A stretch of DNA of 11,226 bases from Zygnema cylindricum (lineage: Eukaryota > Streptophyta > Zygnematophyceae > Zygnematales > Zygnemataceae). The stretch lies in NCBI GenBank assembly GCA_037447655.1, contig JBBHKE010002027.1:1-11226 (forward strand). The letters run 5' to 3'. This document shows positions 8,190-11,226 of the stretch, piece by piece. The position numbers were made by a program, and so were the translations under genes. Below the pieces are notes generated by a model. It saw only the letters and a program-made list of their open reading frames with translations. It made no database searches and had not been told where the DNA came from. The number at the start of each line of letters is the position of its first letter. Position 1 is the first letter of the stretch.

Positions 8190-8430
8190 GAATAAGTGAC
8201 GTCGATGTTGTCACAAGTGAGCATGACGTCACAATGTCACAAAACCATAAACATCTACAATTTCACAAAATCTAGACGTCTACAACTATCGCTGTTTTTG
8301 TTGGCGCCACTAATCGTCGGAAGTTTCGTAGTCGTCTTCAATCGTCACAAGTTGTACCTACGTCTACAACCGTCACATTTCAGAGTTCCGATTTCATTTT
8401 CGCACATAGGGACGCTCTTCAAAGTAATAC
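8190..8430 (+). repeat. Divergent direct copy of the inverted-repeat family
   Basis: Shared order with 5640-5885: an aatgtcac-like start, then cgtctacaactatcgctg followed by tttttgttggcg (against cgtctacaactttcctcagtttgttgg). A gtcg..aagttt block comes next, and finally cacatagggacgctcttcaaagta (against cataggaaccctttggaaagta). Divergence is high and spacing differs, so limits are approximate. The ACGTCAC and GTCTACAA words recur within it. Confidence 0.4.
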
Positions 8431-8692
8431 GGAGAATCTTTACTACAGTCCAAAATACTTTATCAAAGTATCGACGTACCCTTAGGGTTATCTAAACGGG
8501 ATTTTAGGGTTTTTTGGGAACATTCTCGTACGTTCGCATATATTTCAGTACAACAGTCTTAGATTTTACGTACTTTTACGAATGATATCCGTATGTTTCC
8601 GTACATATACGTAAAATCATCCTTACCTTTTTTTAGATTTTTTAAGGATTGTTTGAGAGTCACACTACTCGTACATTTTCGTACAGTCTGTG

Positions 8693-9000
8693 CCATAGTT
8701 CAAAAGTAGGTGAAAGTAGGCCCATACAATATGCCTATTGTATGCAAAACATACAATATGACCTTAAGACCCATATTGTATGCGGAGCTATTCGGACCAA
8801 TTAAAACATTCGGACCAAAAATTGGACCAATTAAAACCTTAAGACCAAATTTTTTTATTTACACCGTCAGATTCGGACGATCGGACGGTCGCTGATCAAA
8901 GTAGCGATCTAAGAAGGTCACATGAAAAGCGCATAACACAATATATGATAAAGGGGCCGACCAAAGGCCTACCATAAAAACGCCTACTTTTGAACTATGG
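8693..9000. mobile_element. 308-bp MITE-like element with perfect 18-bp terminal inverted repeats
   Basis: Ends are ccatagttcaaaagtagg (8693-8710) and its exact reverse complement (8983-9000). Symmetry continues loosely inward through further taggcc/ggccta words. TCTGT flanks both sides (8687-8691 and 9001-9005), with one extra G between the left copy and the repeat, so the duplication is probable but not perfect. The interior contains hairpins (catacaata/tattgtatg at about 8720-8743 and catacaatatg/catattgtatg at about 8751-8783) and repeats of ggaccaattaaaac. No transposase is present. I cannot assign a superfamily; CCATAG ends are not a hallmark I know. Confidence 0.8.
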
Positions 9001-9108
9001 TCTGTACATTAAAAAAAAAAAATAAGAAATTTACGAAAATTACGAAACAAGCGAATGCTACGCAATTTTTTGAAAAAAGTCGAAATCCGTACGAATTGGA
9101 CAACTATG

Positions 9109-9717
9109 CATGTCAATCATACTTGCGCTTTCATTACTTTAAAATTTGACAATTGTACACATCTCCAAAACTTGCGACAGGTGTAAACGCCAACAAACTG
9201 AGGAAAGTTATAGACGCCCACACGTGGAAAAAATAAGCAATCGCCTACGTCAGTGGCTCGTGTCAAAATGACATCGAATGTTCTTCGTGACACTGTGGAC
9301 GTGAAATTCCGTACAGCCAAAAACAAACAATAAAATTTGTTTGCAAACGGACAAACACATTTTTTTCGTGTACTCTCCCAACCGTAACATAAAATTTTAG
9401 ATAACGTTTCACTCGTGCAATACCGTTTTGCTATTCGTCAATCGGCTACTACTTCTATTAAAATCACCTCGGTGGTCTTTTTCATTAAAATTGTGAAAGA
9501 TGAGCTGTACGTGGGTCGAAAGAATAATAACGCCAAATTGGAATACTTTCAAAATCTAAAAAGAACGCGAAAATGTACTTTGGTCTCGAATTGTACTTTG
9601 GTCTCGAAATGTTCTTTAGTACTTGCCCATCTTTCGTACGACGTAAAATTTTCAAGTTGCAAGTTCCATTTTTTGTGAAATCATTTCTTAAACTCAAGAG
9701 GCACACCGCTTCAGTGG
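9109..9717 (-). repeat. Right arm of the large imperfect inverted repeat
   Basis: Reverse-complement counterpart of 5265-5866. It has about 36 bp not present in the left arm, accounted for by the 18-bp tandem repeat at 9573-9608. The open frames here on either strand translate this repeat and differ between the arms, so they are not genes. The inner limit is attgacat near 9110. The outer limit is near gaggcacaccgcttcag (about 9700-9716). Confidence 0.75.
9573..9608 (+). repeat. 18-bp tandem duplication
   Basis: atgtactttggtctcgaa is followed directly by ttgtactttggtctcgaa (17 of 18 bases equal), then a decayed third unit atgttctttagtac. It lies inside the right inverted-repeat arm and is missing from the left arm. 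Confidence 0.8.
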
Positions 9718-9784
9718 ATGATCACTGCCACGTGGCCTACCGTTTAAAAATTCCCTGTCAGTGTGACGTGGCGATTTCGTAGCG

Positions 9785-10109
9785 ATGGTGGTCACCATGG
9801 TCAAAGCGACAGTGCTGATGATAGCGTGTCACGTGACACTCGTAACGGGAGATTACACCGGAGACATGCCGGAGCCAGACAGTAAGTTTTGCCTCCTTTG
9901 ACCTTCCTTTTCACTTCATTTTTGCAGTCGCACGTGCGAAAGGCATCTCTAATTCGCTCGTCTGACGCCTCTCATTCGATGACTGCGCCACAGAGTCGGC
10001 TCTGGAGGCGGTGAAGGCGGCCGTCGCGAACAAAGGGAACTTTCCGGAGATCAAATGCGACGGAGGATATTACATCTGCGATGATTCCGGTCGCGTGTAT
10101 GAACTGTGA
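9785..10109 (+). pseudogene. Small secreted-protein gene, one intron, single in-frame TGA
   Basis: Exon 1 (9785-9881) encodes MVVTMVKATVLMIACHVTLV followed by TGDYTGDMPEPD, a start resembling a signal peptide with probable cleavage near the TGD. A 46-nt intron (9882-9927) has GTAAGT, a TTGAC possible branch site, a pyrimidine run and TTTTTGCAG. Exon 2 (9928-10109) joins in phase. After TGA at 9963-9965 the same frame continues with DDCATESALEAVKAAVANKG, then NFPEIKC and GGYYICDDSGRVYEL, to TGA at 10107. Total length would be 92 codons with Cys at 52, 76 and 83. Composition is more GC-rich than its surroundings. The layout of signal peptide, few Cys, an AV..A helix and a YP-like F-P loosely recalls RNase-fold secreted effectors of plant-pathogenic fungi, but that is only a resemblance. 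Alternative acceptor sites, for example CACAG before AGTCGG near 9995, would remove the TGA and also keep frame. Confidence 0.55.
9882..9927 (+). other. Inferred 46-nt GT-AG spliceosomal intron
   Basis: The donor is GACA|GTAAGT and the acceptor is TTCATTTTTGCAG|TC after a pyrimidine-rich run. Removing it keeps a single reading frame across 9785-10109, which random sequence would do only one time in three. The length suits fungi or other microbial eukaryotes better than plants. Confidence 0.6.
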
Positions 10110-10130
10110 GTGATTGGCAATGCGTGCACT

Positions 10131-10420
10131 CTCTGCTGTGATGATCTCGCACTGAATTGCATACTTTATTCTGCACACTAAATTCTGAGTTTTGATTCGT
10201 AAAATCTCTGCAATCTCTGCTGTGATGATCTCGCACTGAAATCTCTGCTGTGATGGTCCGCACTGAATTGCATACTTTATTCTGCACACTAAATTCTGAG
10301 TTTTGATTCGTAAAATCTCTGCAATCTCTGCTGGGATGATCTCGCACTGAACTGAGTATGGAATTTCGCACTGAATTCTGGATTCTGATTCATAAAATCT
10401 CTGCAATCTCTGCTCTGATG
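10131..10420 (+). repeat. 84-bp tandem repeat array with 28-bp substructure
   Basis: Units start at ctctgct: 10131-10214 (84 bp), a short 28-bp unit 10215-10242, 10243-10325 (83 bp), 10326-10407 (82 bp, the most diverged) and a partial unit 10408-10420. Units 1 and 3 are nearly identical (gcatactttattctgcacac, then taaattctgagttttgattc). The short unit is one third of 84, and the thirds of the long unit share tctcgcactgaatt/ttctgcacactaaatt-like words, so the array may derive from a 28-bp minisatellite. The minus strand is open through the array only because of its composition. Confidence 0.88.
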
Positions 10421-10459
10421 TGCCTACGCCTGGGCGTTAGTGAGACTGAAAGGATCGAT

Positions 10460-10920
10460 CTCACACATACCCTAAAAAACCCTAAAAAAATCTTATAGTG
10501 CGCATAACACTCACGGACATACACAAGCGGAGACCTGCAAATTCACAAAGATAACTTTGGGATTCTTATTTTTTTAGGGTTTGGAGGGTTTTTTTTTAGG
10601 GTTTAATTGTTTGTAGGGTTTAGAATGACAAGGGTTTAAGGGATCTATTGTTTTTAATGTTTTAACGTATTTAAAGCCTTTAGGAGCTCCCAGTTTTTGT
10701 AGGGTTCTTAGAGTTCATCAGGCTCTTAGGGGTATTGGTATTTTGAGGATTTTATTGATTTTAGGTTTAAAAGACATTTCCAATTTTTATGTTTTTTAGT
10801 GATTTAAGGGTTTGAGGGTAGGCTTTTAGGATTTTAGGATTTTTATACTATATCTTTTAGGGTTTTTGATATTTTGATGGTTAGGAGGTTTTCGGGTTTC
10901 TAGAACTTTTAGGATTTTTC
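10460..10920. repeat. Degenerate telomere-like TTTAGGG tract with orientation switch
   Basis: Two CCCTAAA-type copies (10469-10489, ccctaaaaaaccctaaaaaa) are followed after about 80 bp by a long tract of TTTAGGG-related words (tttttagggtttggagggttt, tttgtagggtttag, cttttagggttttt and others) to about 10920. Spacing and sequence drift strongly. This may be an interstitial or subterminal relic of plant/oomycete-type telomere repeats, or simply a T/G-rich minisatellite. The reading frames are not gene-like. Confidence 0.5.
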
Positions 10921-11001
10921 TTCCAAGCATTATAAACTCAAGGATCATGGAGAAGATGCCAATCTGACAGATTCAAAGAAAAAACACTATATAGGTAATT
11001 A

Positions 11002-11046
11002 TAAGAGGGAAGGAGAGGGATGGAGAGAGGGACGGAGAGGGGGGAG
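11002..11046 (+). repeat. Purine-rich GA/GGA tract
   Basis: A nearly pure purine run (ataagagggaaggagaggga, then tggagagagggacggagagg and ggggag) with one T and one C interrupting. It is low-complexity and may adopt an unusual structure. It precedes the terminal open frame. Confidence 0.7.
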
Positions 11047-11073
11047 TGATTATTTTCAATATCTATTTTCACT

Positions 11074-11226
11074 ATGAAAGATAATAATCAAAAATACTGT
11101 AAAGATAACAAATCGATGAATGCGTCACAATTTACATCATTCGCCAAGACAATAACATTACACGAACCCTGGTGCCTTAAATTAGGAAGTCCCATTAGAC
11201 ATATTTATTCTGTGGCGTTGTTACCG
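11074..11226 (+). CDS. Unidentified open frame running off the right edge
   Basis: ATG at 11074 opens 51 codons without a stop to the window end, starting MKDNNQKYCKDNKSMNASQF and continuing through KTITLHEPWCLKLGSPIRHI. I recognise no family. The preceding in-frame stop is TGA at 11047. The opposite strand also has a short frame (11088-11195) beginning MGLPNLRHQ, which could equally be the remnant. Without the neighbouring sequence neither can be preferred. Confidence 0.2.
   Translation, partial: MKDNNQKYCKDNKSMNASQFTSFAKTITLHEPWCLKLGSPIRHIYSVALLP

Noticed and set aside
9010-9022. Poly-A run as the tail of a retroposed sequence
   Set aside because: It directly follows the MITE-like element and its TCTGT flank with no upstream RNA-derived sequence; similar A and T runs are common throughout the block.
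9972-10406. 144-codon open frame on the minus strand with repeated CEIITAEIAEILRIK-like peptide units
   Set aside because: It translates the 84-bp tandem array, whose repeat length is a multiple of three and keeps any open frame open. A second minus-strand frame through the same bases is open too. It is antisense to the better-supported small gene and has no recognisable domain.
10131-10420. CRISPR-like array
   Set aside because: The units abut directly with no unique spacers, and the genome is eukaryotic. This is a minisatellite.

Overview
This is a repeat-dominated stretch of a eukaryotic nuclear genome. About the first 5 kb is one decayed Ty1/Copia-type LTR retrotransposon on the minus strand. 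The next 4.5 kb (about 5265-9717) is non-coding and built from inverted and tandem copies of one repeat family, with at least two small inverted-repeat elements nested in it. The last 1.5 kb holds a remnant of a small, probably secreted protein gene, an 84-bp tandem repeat, a tract of degenerate telomere-like TTTAGGG motifs, and an unidentified open frame running off the right edge.

Lineage is uncertain. The retrotransposon primer-binding site matches 11 of 12 bases of the form usual in plant Copia elements (initiator-Met tRNA ending GATACCA), and TTTAGGG-like motifs fit plants, many algae or oomycetes. The inferred 46-nt GT-AG intron is shorter than plant introns normally are and is more typical of fungi or other microbial eukaryotes. 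I therefore call it only a repeat-rich eukaryote, possibly microbial.

Retrotransposon (about 160-5015, minus strand): a 534-bp 5' LTR (4482-5015), the primer-binding site (4468-4479), an unexpectedly intact 151-codon leader ORF (3967-4422), then gag with two zinc knuckles, protease, integrase and reverse transcriptase in the Copia order PR-INT-RT. By my reading gag-pol changes frame at about 3780, 2842 and 1905, and carries eight in-frame stops (TGA 3589, TAA 3367, TGA 3169, TGA 2291, TGA 1803, TAG 1512, TAG 1173, TGA 705). Similarity ends near 165, before RNase H and before any 3' LTR. The copy cannot move by itself.

Repeat block (5265-9717): two roughly 600-bp arms in inverted orientation enclose about 3.2 kb. 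Inside are a direct duplication (copies A and B) and an inverted copy (C). A 759-bp element with GGGTATGTCCCC ends and a TAA target duplication (5915-6673) has landed in copy A, and copy B preserves the uninterrupted target. A second, 308-bp element (8693-9000) with perfect 18-bp terminal inverted repeats lies further right.

Right end: a small gene starts at 9785 with a signal-peptide-like N-terminus and one short intron. Its frame stays in register over both exons except for one TGA at 9963. It is best treated as a recently broken or partly mis-modelled secreted-protein gene. The coding remnants do not form a pathway. The window reads as transposon debris next to one small host gene.
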